Shown in pieces: positions 54,368 to 62,684 of a stretch of DNA of 64,000 nucleotides. The notes beneath the pieces are model-generated. The model searched no databases and had not been told where the DNA came from. It saw nothing but the letters and a program-made list of their open reading frames with translations. The first letter of the stretch is position 1. Every line of letters starts with the position of its first letter. Both the position numbers and the translations under genes were made by a program. The DNA is from Hoeflea sp. IMCC20628. Lineage in GTDB: Bacteria; Pseudomonadota; Alphaproteobacteria; Rhizobiales; Rhizobiaceae. Location of the stretch: the NCBI RefSeq assembly GCF_001011155.1, contig NZ_CP011479.1, positions 2,994,501-3,058,500 on the forward strand, written 5' to 3'.

Positions 54368-56794
54368 ATGATGTCTGAGGCAGATGCGATTGCAGAGAGC
54401 TTTGAGTTGTCGTCCGGGTGGAGCGTGACCAATGGCCAGCACAGCGCGCTGCTGCCAGTGCCCGGCGATGTGCATTCGGCGCTGCTCGATGCAGGCATCA
54501 TCACCGATCCCTATTGGCGTGACACCGAGATCGCGCTCGACTGGGTGCATGAGAGCGAGTGGACCGCAACCAAACGCTTTGAACTGACCGATATAGAAGG
54601 CGGACACTGGACGCTGTCGTTTGACGGCATTGATTGTGTCGCCGACATCAGCCTGAACGGCATATCGCTCGGTCGCGTCGAAAACCGGTTTCTGCGCCAC
54701 GATTTCGAAGTCGGCGACGCCCTGATCGGCGGCGAGAACTGCCTGCAAGTCCACTTCCTATCCAACTCCACCGAGGCTATCCGCAAAGCCGCCGCTTCGC
54801 CCTACCCGGTGCCCTATTCAACCGACAACAACCGGCTGCCGCATTACAACTTCCTGCGCAAACCGCAGTGCGATGCGGGCTGGGACTGGAACATTGCACT
54901 CTCGCCGCTGGGATTGTGCGGTCCGGTCACACTCCGCCGCAATCAACTGGCGCGGCTTGATGATGTCATGGTCAGGCAGTTACATGATAGCGGAAAAGTC
55001 ACGCTGGAAATTGATCTGCATTACACAGCCTTTGCAGCGGGCACTCTGGAAACCAGCGCCGCGTGCGACGGACAGTCGGCCAATCAAACGATACAGGTTT
55101 GGCCCGGATCAGGTCAGACCCGTTTGAGCGTTGACATAGAGAATCCGCAACTGTGGTGGCCGGCAGGACACGGGTCGCAGTCGCTCTACGATCTCGAGCT
55201 GCGTCTGGGCGAAGACATCGCCGCACGCCGCATCGGGCTGCGTACCGTTGAACTCGTCACCGACGCGGATGACATCGGCAGCCGCTTCGCATTCAAGGTC
55301 AATGGGCGCGAAATCTTCATGCGCGGCGCAAACTGGATTCCCGCCGATGCATTGCCGGCGCGCGCGACACCGGATGCGATCCGTGACCGCCTGACCTCGG
55401 CAGTCGAAGCCAACATGAACATGATCCGCGTCTGGGGCGGCGGCCAATATGAACCGGACTGGTTCTACGAGCTCTGCTCGGAGCTCGGGCTGATGGTGTG
55501 GCAGGACTTCATGTTTGCCTGCAGTCTCTACCCGGCGCACGATCACGCCTGGCTCGAAAGCGTGCGCCGCGAAGCCCGCCAGCAGATCCGGCGGCTGTCG
55601 GCCCATCCCTGCATGGCGCTGTGGTGCGGCGACAACGAGGTCATCGGCGCGCTGACCTGGTTTGAGGAAAGCCGCAGCAATCGCGACCGGTATCTCGCCG
55701 TCTATGCCCGCCTCAGTGCGGCGCTGGAGGAAGCTGTCGCCGCTGAAAAGCCCGACATTGCCTTCTGGCCGTCTTCGCCCTCGGTCGGGCCGCTCAATTT
55801 CGGCGATGGCTGGCATGACGACAGCTCCGGCGACATGCATTTTTGGGATGTGTGGCATTCCTCAAAGGATTTCGAGCACTACCGCACGGTCCAGCCGCGC
55901 TTCTGTTCCGAATTCGGCTTTCAGTCGTTTCCGTCCAACCGGGTAATTGAAAGCTTCACCGAGGAGGAAGACCGCAATGTCTCCGCGCGGGTCATGGATG
56001 TGCATCAGCGCAATGCCGGCGGCAACAGCCGCATCGTTGAGACGCTGACACGCTATTTCCGGTTTCCGGATAACTTCGCAGATATGACCTGGCTTAGCCA
56101 GGTGAGCCAGGCGCTGGCGATGAAGACGGCGATCGAATTCTGGCGCTCCGCCAAGCCGCGCTGCATGGGAACCTTGTACTGGCAGCTCAACGACACCTGG
56201 CCGGTGGCGAGCTGGGCGTCGCTGGAATATGGCGGCGGCTGGAAGCTGACCCATTACATGGCGCGTCGTTTTCACGCACCGGTGCTGGTAACCGCACAAC
56301 CCGACGCCAAGACCGGCGATATTGTGTTCTGGGCCATCAATGACAGCGACCGCCCGGTTTCCCTCACTGTTGCAGCCCGGCGCGTCTCGACCCTGGGCTT
56401 CATGAGCGATTGCGGCAATTGGTCCTGCCTTTGCCCGACGGAGCGCGCTGTCGAAGTTGCGCGCCTTCCGGCCGGGAAGCTCACTGCCGATGAATTCCTT
56501 CATTTCACATGGCAAGACGCCACCGGCGGGCACGTGGGCGAGAATGACTACCTGCCACGCCGCCCGAAAGACTACAGGTTGCAGAAACCATCTATCCAGT
56601 TGATTGAAGATGGCGACACCGTGACGCTGACCAGCGATATCCCTGCAATGTATGTCAGCTATGATCATGGCGGTTCGGATATCTGGTCCGACAACGGATT
56701 CACGCTGCTACCGGGCGTTGCGAAGGTACTTCATCGCTGCCGTGATCGCGGTGGACTTCGTGGCGATCACAGGGTCCGTTATCTGAAGAGCTGA
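54368..56794 (+). CDS. Beta-mannosidase, glycoside hydrolase family 2
   Basis: 808 aa. GH2 layout: jelly-roll sugar-binding domain (~20-180), immunoglobulin-like domain, TIM barrel from about 300 (NGREIFMRGANWIPADALP; MIRVWGGGQYEPDWFYEL). The acid/base is Glu424 in CGDNEV and the nucleophile Glu515 in FCSEFGFQS. It removes terminal beta-mannose from oligosaccharides. There is no signal peptide, so it acts on imported sugars. GGGAGG precedes the ATG at 54368. Monocistronic, divergent from gntR. Confidence 0.94.
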   Translation: MMSEADAIAESFELSSGWSVTNGQHSALLPVPGDVHSALLDAGIITDPYWRDTEIALDWVHESEWTATKRFELTDIEGGHWTLSFDGIDCVADISLNGISLGRVENRFLRHDFEVGDALIGGENCLQVHFLSNSTEAIRKAAASPYPVPYSTDNNRLPHYNFLRKPQCDAGWDWNIALSPLGLCGPVTLRRNQLARLDDVMVRQLHDSGKVTLEIDLHYTAFAAGTLETSAACDGQSANQTIQVWPGSGQTRLSVDIENPQLWWPAGHGSQSLYDLELRLGEDIAARRIGLRTVELVTDADDIGSRFAFKVNGREIFMRGANWIPADALPARATPDAIRDRLTSAVEANMNMIRVWGGGQYEPDWFYELCSELGLMVWQDFMFACSLYPAHDHAWLESVRREARQQIRRLSAHPCMALWCGDNEVIGALTWFEESRSNRDRYLAVYARLSAALEEAVAAEKPDIAFWPSSPSVGPLNFGDGWHDDSSGDMHFWDVWHSSKDFEHYRTVQPRFCSEFGFQSFPSNRVIESFTEEEDRNVSARVMDVHQRNAGGNSRIVETLTRYFRFPDNFADMTWLSQVSQALAMKTAIEFWRSAKPRCMGTLYWQLNDTWPVASWASLEYGGGWKLTHYMARRFHAPVLVTAQPDAKTGDIVFWAINDSDRPVSLTVAARRVSTLGFMSDCGNWSCLCPTERAVEVARLPAGKLTADEFLHFTWQDATGGHVGENDYLPRRPKDYRLQKPSIQLIEDGDTVTLTSDIPAMYVSYDHGGSDIWSDNGFTLLPGVAKVLHRCRDRGGLRGDHRVRYLKS

Positions 56795-57047
56795 CGCCGG
56801 TCTCCAACATCGCCAGCAATATAGCATTTTTCTGGTCGGAGATGGACACATGGGAACAAACCCACATGCCGTAAATTGGACGGGATAGACATCCTGCAGC
56901 GGCTTTGCTAGTCGCTGCCAAAGCTATATATACAGCGAGTGAAATTTCATCACCGGAGGCAGATCTGCTGCCCAAACCGGCTGGATCTGACGCCGCACAA
57001 GCCTTTGGGGCAAAGTGGCAGGCAAAACACGAAGAAAGTTGCGAAAA

Positions 57048-58343
57048 ATGGGTAAGAACGCCGACATCCAAACCCGCAAGACCGATGCCATCGCACGCGG
57101 TGTTGGCATGATGACGCAGATCTATGCCGACCGCGCCGAAAACGCCGAAATCTGGGACGTCGAAGGCAACCGCTATATCGACTTCGCCGCCGGAATCGCC
57201 GTGGTCAACACTGGCCACCGTCACCCCAAGGTGATCGAAGCGGTGAAAGCCCAGCTCGACCGCTTCACCCACACCTGCCATCAGGTCATTCCTTATGAGA
57301 ATTATGTTCATCTGGCCGAACGGCTGAATACGCTGGCACCGGGCGATTTCGACAAGAAGACGGTGTTTGTAACCACTGGCGCTGAAGCCGTGGAAAATGC
57401 CGTCAAGATCGCCCGCGCCGCCACCGGACGCCCGGCAGTGGTATCGTTTTCCGGCAGCTTTCATGGCCGCACCTTCATGGGCATGGCGCTGACCGGCAAA
57501 GTGTTCCCCTACAAGGCAGGATTCGGCGCAATGCCGAGCGACGTCTATCACGTCCCCTTCCCTATTGAACTGCATGGCGTCTCGGTCGCGCAGTCACTCG
57601 CGGCACTCGAGACCCTGTTCAAGGCCGATGTCGACCCCGCGCGGGTGGCAGCGATCATTGTCGAGCCGGTTCAGGGCGAAGGCGGGTTTTACGAAGTTCC
57701 GGCAGGGTTCTTCAAATCATTGCGCGAGATCTGCGACAAACATGGCATTTTGCTGATCGCAGACGAGATCCAGACCGGGTTCGCCCGAACCGGCAAAATG
57801 TTCGCCATGGAGTATCACGGCGTGGCGCCGGATCTGATGACGATGGCCAAGGGACTGGCTGGCGGATTTCCGCTGGCAGCTGTCACCGGCCGGGCCGAGA
57901 TCATGGATGCTGCCAATCCGGGTGGATTGGGCGGCACCTATGGCGGCAATCCGATCGGCATCGCAGCAGCCCATGCTGTGCTTGACGTGATCGAGGAAGA
58001 ACAGCTTTGCGACCGCGCCATGCAGCTTGGCAATCGTCTGAAGCAGCGGTTGCAGGGCATCCGCGAAGATGTGCCCGAGATCGTCGACATCCGTGGCCCC
58101 GGTTTCATGAACGCCATCGAGTTCAACGACGCCAAGACCGGCAAGCCAAGCCCTGATTTTGCCAATGCCGTCAAAGGCCGGGCCCTTGAAAAAGGCCTGA
58201 TACTTCTCACCTGTGGGGTATATGCCAATGTCATCCGCTTCCTTTCGCCGATAACCATTCAGGATCCGGTGTTCCAGGAAGCGTTGGACCTTCTCGAAGC
58301 ATCCATTCGCGAAGTCCATTCAGAAATCGGAGCCAACGCATAA
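57048..58343 (+). CDS. gabT: 4-aminobutyrate aminotransferase
   Basis: 431 aa class III PLP enzyme. Lys268 in MTMAKGLAGGFP binds PLP; IADEIQTGFARTGKMFAMEY and the substrate-side RYIDFAAGIAVVNTGHRHP are present. It transaminates GABA to succinate semialdehyde. The start is put at the ATG 57048 (MGKNADIQTRKTDAIARGVG), from which family similarity runs. Its stop overlaps the gabD ATG (TAATG), so the pair forms the GABA shunt. Confidence 0.93.
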   Translation: MGKNADIQTRKTDAIARGVGMMTQIYADRAENAEIWDVEGNRYIDFAAGIAVVNTGHRHPKVIEAVKAQLDRFTHTCHQVIPYENYVHLAERLNTLAPGDFDKKTVFVTTGAEAVENAVKIARAATGRPAVVSFSGSFHGRTFMGMALTGKVFPYKAGFGAMPSDVYHVPFPIELHGVSVAQSLAALETLFKADVDPARVAAIIVEPVQGEGGFYEVPAGFFKSLREICDKHGILLIADEIQTGFARTGKMFAMEYHGVAPDLMTMAKGLAGGFPLAAVTGRAEIMDAANPGGLGGTYGGNPIGIAAAHAVLDVIEEEQLCDRAMQLGNRLKQRLQGIREDVPEIVDIRGPGFMNAIEFNDAKTGKPSPDFANAVKGRALEKGLILLTCGVYANVIRFLSPITIQDPVFQEALDLLEASIREVHSEIGANA

Positions 58344-59821
58344 TGACCAGCAAACCTCTCACAGACATTCTGAAAAATCCGGACCTTCTGGTCAGCGCAG
58401 CCTTTGTCGGCGGCGAGTGGATCAAGACTGCCCCGGACGGCAAGACCTTCGATGTACTCAATCCGTCCACCGGTGATGTCATCACCTCGTTGCCAGACCT
58501 CGGCGTTGCGGAAACCAAAGCGGCCATCGACGCAGCCTATCTGGCGCAAAAGGACTGGGCCAAGAAAACCGGCAAGGAGCGCGCCGCGGTGCTGCGCAAG
58601 CTCTATGACCTGATGGTGGCCAATGCTGATGATCTGGGTGCTATCCTGACCGCTGAAATGGGCAAGCCGTTCGCCGAAGCCAAGGGCGAAATCCTCTACG
58701 GCGCCAGCTTCATCGAGTGGTTCGCGGAAGAAGCCAAGCGTGTCTATGGCGATGTCATTCCCGGCCACCAGCCCGACAAGCGGATTGTGGTTATCAAGCA
58801 GCCGGTCGGCGTTGTCGCGGCGATCACGCCGTGGAACTTCCCCAATGCGATGATCGCACGCAAGCTCGGACCGGCGCTCGCCGTCGGCTGTGCCTTCATT
58901 TCCAAGCCTGCAGGCGAAACCCCGCTATCGGCTCTGGCGATAGCAAAGCTTGCCGAAGATGCCGGCCTGCCCAAGGGCTTGCTCAGCGTCATCACCTCGC
59001 GCTCGAGTGCGGCGATCGGGCAGGAGTTCTGTTCCAACGAGAAGGTCCGCAAGATCACCTTCACCGGCTCGACCGAAGTCGGCCGTATCCTGATGCGGCA
59101 GTCTGCCGACCAGATCAAGAAGACCTCGATGGAGCTGGGTGGCAATGCGCCATTCATCGTGTTCGACGATGCCGATCTCGACGCTGCGGTCGAAGGCGCG
59201 ATGATCTCCAAGTACCGCAACAACGGCCAGACCTGCGTCTGCGCCAACCGCATCTATGTGCAGGCAGGCGTCTATGATGCCTTTGCCGAAAAGCTCGCAG
59301 TCGCGGTCGGCAAGATGAAGATCGGCGACGGCTTTGGCGACGGCGTCACCACCGGCCCGCTGATCAGCGAAGATGCAGTGGTCAAGGTCGAGGATCACAT
59401 CGCCGACGCCAAGAGCAAGGGCGCCAAGGTTCTCACCGGCGGCAAGCGCCACGATCTCGGCGGCACCTTTTTCGAACCGACAATCCTGACCGGCGTCACC
59501 CGCGCCATGAAGGTTGCCGGCGAGGAAACCTTTGGTCCGGTGGCGCCGCTGTTCAAGTTTGACACGGTCGAGGATGTGATCGAACAGGCCAATGACACCA
59601 TTTTTGGCCTGGCATCCTATTTCTACGCCAATGACCTGACACGGGTCTGGCGGGTTGCCGAGGCGCTGGAATATGGCATGGTCGGAGTCAACACTGGCCT
59701 GATCTCGACCGAAGTCGCCCCGTTCGGCGGCGTCAAACAGTCGGGCCAGGGCCGCGAAGGCTCGAAATATGGCTGCGACGACTATCTGGAAATGAAATAT
59801 ATCTGCCTCGGCGGCATCTGA
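58343..59821 (+). CDS. gabD: Succinate-semialdehyde dehydrogenase (NAD(P)+)
   Basis: 492 aa. NAD motif ITPWNFPNAMIARKLGPALA, FTGSTEVGRILM, the general base in MELGGNAPFIVFDDADLD, and the catalytic Cys298 in NNGQTCVCANR; the second Cys two residues on is typical of GabD redox control. It oxidises succinate semialdehyde to succinate. Translationally coupled to gabT. Confidence 0.95.
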   Translation: MTSKPLTDILKNPDLLVSAAFVGGEWIKTAPDGKTFDVLNPSTGDVITSLPDLGVAETKAAIDAAYLAQKDWAKKTGKERAAVLRKLYDLMVANADDLGAILTAEMGKPFAEAKGEILYGASFIEWFAEEAKRVYGDVIPGHQPDKRIVVIKQPVGVVAAITPWNFPNAMIARKLGPALAVGCAFISKPAGETPLSALAIAKLAEDAGLPKGLLSVITSRSSAAIGQEFCSNEKVRKITFTGSTEVGRILMRQSADQIKKTSMELGGNAPFIVFDDADLDAAVEGAMISKYRNNGQTCVCANRIYVQAGVYDAFAEKLAVAVGKMKIGDGFGDGVTTGPLISEDAVVKVEDHIADAKSKGAKVLTGGKRHDLGGTFFEPTILTGVTRAMKVAGEETFGPVAPLFKFDTVEDVIEQANDTIFGLASYFYANDLTRVWRVAEALEYGMVGVNTGLISTEVAPFGGVKQSGQGREGSKYGCDDYLEMKYICLGGI

Positions 59822-59829
59822 ACCAGTTC

Positions 59830-59868
59830 ATTGGCCGGGGCGGGAAACTGCCTCCCTCCCCGGTCAAT
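59830..59868. terminator. Bidirectional terminator between gabD and the EEP gene
   Basis: attggccgggg and ccccggtcaat form an 11-bp stem (one G-T pair) with a 17-nt loop, 9 nt after the gabD stop and facing a convergent gene. T-tract weak. Confidence 0.55.
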
Positions 59869-59902
59869 CACACATTACCGACCCATCAGGCGCTTCCCGT
59901 TT

Positions 59903-60991
59903 TCAGTCTTCCCAATCACTGCCGGCGGGCGACCGGTTGCGGCTGCTTTCGACCTTGACCGCCTCATCGGCTTCCGCGATGTCGTCACCGGTTGGTTCCG
60001 GCGGCGTCTCGTTGCGGTCGCGGTCGGTCAGGGCAAGGCGATAAAACATCGGGAAGTGATCGGAGCCGACAAAACGCTGCCGTTCGAGAGTCACAAGCTC
60101 GAAATCACGCGAATGGAAAATGTGATCCAGCGGCCAGCGCAGGAACCAGTATCGCGCGTCAAACGAATTGAACAGACCACGGCCCTGGCGCGGATCGAGC
60201 AGACCGGAAATCCGCAAGAACCGACGCGTGGTGCGCGACCAGGCGACGTCGTTGAGATCACCGGTGACAATCAACGGCAAGGGCTCGTCACGCGCCTCCT
60301 CCGCCACCAGCAGGATCTCGGCGTCACGACCGAGGGTGTCGCGCAGCGGCAATGGTGGCTCCGGATGAAGCGCGATGACCCGAACCTCCCGACCGCCGGG
60401 CAGTTCGGCGACACAGGAGATGCTCGGCACTTCCTCGTTCAGCAAAAACCGTACCGCGCTGTCATGCAATGGCAACCGGCTGGCCAGGATGATGCCGAAA
60501 CTGTCTTCCTGCGGTTGCTCGATGGTTTCCCGGAAATCTTCAAGGCAAGGTTTGAGAGCCTTGGCCCAGGCGGTGTCGGTTTCCATAAAAACGGCGATGT
60601 CGGGTTTGGTCTCCCGCAACAGATCGACCACGCGCTGATAATCCCGGTTGCCCTGCTTGACGTTGCAAGCCAGCACCGAGATCGTCGCGGCGGAGTCGAT
60701 ATCGCCGGAAAACCGCGCGGTCTGGCTGCGCCAGATCGGCGTGAAGCGCAGCACATAGACTAGCTGAATGCCAATGGCGATGGCGGCCATGCCAATGGCC
60801 GCCAGAACAACCGGCGTCAGCTCCCCGACGATCAGTGCTGCGGCAATGACCAGCACAGCAACCCCGATGGCCTGCAGCCGGCCAAAGTCGAACGACCGGA
60901 CCATTCCGTGCGCAAATGGCAGCAACGGCACAAGGCTCGCCACCAGACAGAGCGAGGCCAACACGGCAAGTATTATCGAAATCACGTGCAT
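59903..60991 (-). CDS. Membrane-anchored endonuclease/exonuclease/phosphatase family protein
   Basis: 362 aa. Three N-terminal helices (IILAVLASLCLVASLVPLLP, AIGVAVLVIAAALIVGELTP, VVLAAIGMAAIAIGIQLVYV) precede an EEP domain: ISVLACNVKQGN, PDIAVFMETD, VIALHPEPP, the TGDLNDVAWSRT metal motif and the VGSDHFPMFY catalytic His. The tail is acidic and hydrophilic. Members hydrolyse phosphodiesters or phosphomonoesters, here outside the membrane. Start: ATG 60991, or GTG 60985, which has GGAG at 7 nt. Confidence 0.88.
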   Translation of the reverse strand: MHVISIILAVLASLCLVASLVPLLPFAHGMVRSFDFGRLQAIGVAVLVIAAALIVGELTPVVLAAIGMAAIAIGIQLVYVLRFTPIWRSQTARFSGDIDSAATISVLACNVKQGNRDYQRVVDLLRETKPDIAVFMETDTAWAKALKPCLEDFRETIEQPQEDSFGIILASRLPLHDSAVRFLLNEEVPSISCVAELPGGREVRVIALHPEPPLPLRDTLGRDAEILLVAEEARDEPLPLIVTGDLNDVAWSRTTRRFLRISGLLDPRQGRGLFNSFDARYWFLRWPLDHIFHSRDFELVTLERQRFVGSDHFPMFYRLALTDRDRNETPPEPTGDDIAEADEAVKVESSRNRSPAGSDWED

Positions 60992-61065
60992 GCTCCATCG
61001 GGAGGAAGGCGGTCTGTCAGGGGCTAACCAAAACACCAGATCCGTTTTTGTTCAACTGTCGTGTG

Positions 61066-61266
61066 TCAGCCCAAATCCGAAAACGACGGAACCCGGGCCA
61101 AGGAGACGCGCAGCGGAATGCGGTGACAAGTGCCGGACTTCACCAGATCTCTGGTCGCCGCTGCAATGGCATCGTCATGGCGATGGAACGGGCCGGTGTA
61201 GCGGCTTCCAAACTTGTAATACCAGTTGCCTCGCCAGTTTTCGATTTCGAACAGGGGCTCGTCCAT
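61066..61266 (-). CDS. Small conserved-looking protein of unknown function
   Basis: 66 aa, starting MDEPLFEIENWRGNWYYKFG and continuing RYTGPFHRHDDAIAAATRDL, a compact aromatic-rich fold of the DUF2188-like kind. The ATG at 61266 has GGAG 9 nt upstream. It lies upstream of and parallel to the EEP gene, 75 nt apart. I do not recognise a defined family. Confidence 0.6.
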   Translation of the reverse strand: MDEPLFEIENWRGNWYYKFGSRYTGPFHRHDDAIAAATRDLVKSGTCHRIPLRVSLARVPSFSDLG

Positions 61267-61420
61267 TGCGCGTTCTCCGGTCTCTGCATGTGGTCTTTAA
61301 CGCGAGATGTCGCTGCCGGTTCCGCGACCCACGGTTATATCTGTCGGGAACTTCACGCCGCTTTGCTCGTTTAGCCATCTCCCCGCCTGTTGAGGCTTTT
61401 GGAGAGTGAGTGAAGTACCG

Positions 61421-62080
61421 ATGACCGACATATCCAACTCATTTCAGCAGTTCATCCAGAGCGCCGAATTTCCCTGCGTCGGCGCCAAATCGGCGCTCGC
61501 CCGCGACGCCCTTTCGGTGCTCGAAGTTGGCCAGATCGACAGTCCTGTCAGCGATGTCGAAATCCACCGGGCGCTGCGCGAGTTCAGCGACAATCTCGAT
61601 CATCAGAGCCCGACTGTACGGTCTTTCGTGGTGATTTTCGATGGCCCCGGCGAGCTTGATGAAGAAGCCTTCGAGAAGGCGCTGTGGAACCGGCTGCAGT
61701 CGCTGCACAATCTCGATGTCGTCAGCGGCAATGCATGGAGCGACGCCGTCGATCATGATCCCGAATCGCCGCATTTCTCGCTTAGCATCGGCGGCGAACC
61801 CTTCTTCGTCATCGGGCTGCACCCCCATGCGTCCCGTCCGGCTCGGCGTTTTGAAAAGCCGGCGCTGGTGTTCAATTCGCACCTGCAGTTCGAAAAACTG
61901 CGCGCCGACGGTCGTTTCGACAAGATGAAAGAGATCATCCGCAAGCGCGACGCAGCGCTGGCCGGCTCCATCAACCCGATGCTCAACGACCACGGCGATG
62001 CCTCCGAGGCGCGGCAATACAGTGGCCGTGCGGTCGACGCCGAATGGAAATGCCCCTTCGCACACAAGGAAGTTGCCTGA
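61421..62080 (+). CDS. YqcI/YcgG family protein (GntA-like heme N-hydroxylase family)
   Basis: 219 aa. Family features: FPCVGAKSALARD near 18, the central LWNRLQSLHNLD and SPHFSLSIGGEPFFVIGLHP, then RRFEKPALVFNSHLQFEKLR and a final CPFAH. One family member, GntA of guanitoxin synthesis, is a heme enzyme that N-hydroxylates a guanidino group; most others are unassigned. The ATG at 61421 is used; upstream GTG codons have poor sites. Its stop is 1 nt from the DUF1989 start, so the two are coupled. A guanidino or amine substrate is inferred. Confidence 0.85.
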   Translation: MTDISNSFQQFIQSAEFPCVGAKSALARDALSVLEVGQIDSPVSDVEIHRALREFSDNLDHQSPTVRSFVVIFDGPGELDEEAFEKALWNRLQSLHNLDVVSGNAWSDAVDHDPESPHFSLSIGGEPFFVIGLHPHASRPARRFEKPALVFNSHLQFEKLRADGRFDKMKEIIRKRDAALAGSINPMLNDHGDASEARQYSGRAVDAEWKCPFAHKEVA

Positions 62081-62081
62081 G

Positions 62082-62678
62082 ATGACCCACCGGATCCTAC
62101 CACGCAGCGGCACCGCGTTTGAATTGAAGAAGGGCCAATTGCTCACGGTTATCGACCCGGAAGGCGAGCAAGTCTCCGACCTGGTGGCATTCAGCGCGGC
62201 CGACACCCGCGAATATTTGTCCTCCGGACGGTCGATCGATTATGCCGGGCGGATATTTCTGACCACCGGAGATATTCTCTATTCGAACCGGTCAAGACCG
62301 ATGCTGAGCATTGTCGAGGACGAAGTCGGACGGCATGATTTCAGCCTGACCCCATGCTCGCGCGACACGTTCCGCATCATCTATGGCGACACCGATCCGC
62401 ATCATGGCTGCCAGGGCAATCTGGAAAACGCACTTGCGCCCTATGGCATAGGGCCTGACGCGATTCCGATCGCGTTCAATGTCTTCATGCATGTGGCGGT
62501 CGACAGCGACAGCGGCGAGATCAAGGTGCTGCCTCCCCTGAGCAAGCCGGGGCAAAAGACCGTGTTCCGTGCCGAGATGGATCTGGTCATCGCCATGACC
62601 GCCTGCTCCGCCGGACAATCCAACAATTTCCGCTACAAGCCGATCGATTACCGGATCGAAGATGCTGCCATAGCCTGA
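62082..62678 (+). CDS. DUF1989 (urea carboxylase-associated) family protein
   Basis: 198 aa. The family order is visible: ILPRSGTAFELKKGQLLTVI, the GEQVSDLVAF motif, YSNRSRPMLSIVEDEVGRHD, PHHGCQGNLENAL with its Cys, and VLPPLSKPGQ before LVIAMTACSAGQSNN. DUF1989 proteins CgdA and CgdB are carboxyguanidine deiminases in guanidine assimilation. Here there is one copy, no carboxylase, and a YqcI-type partner, so the substrate may differ. The ATG at 62082 has AAGGAAG 8 nt upstream. Confidence 0.9.
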   Translation: MTHRILPRSGTAFELKKGQLLTVIDPEGEQVSDLVAFSAADTREYLSSGRSIDYAGRIFLTTGDILYSNRSRPMLSIVEDEVGRHDFSLTPCSRDTFRIIYGDTDPHHGCQGNLENALAPYGIGPDAIPIAFNVFMHVAVDSDSGEIKVLPPLSKPGQKTVFRAEMDLVIAMTACSAGQSNNFRYKPIDYRIEDAAIA

Positions 62679-62684
62679 CCGGTT

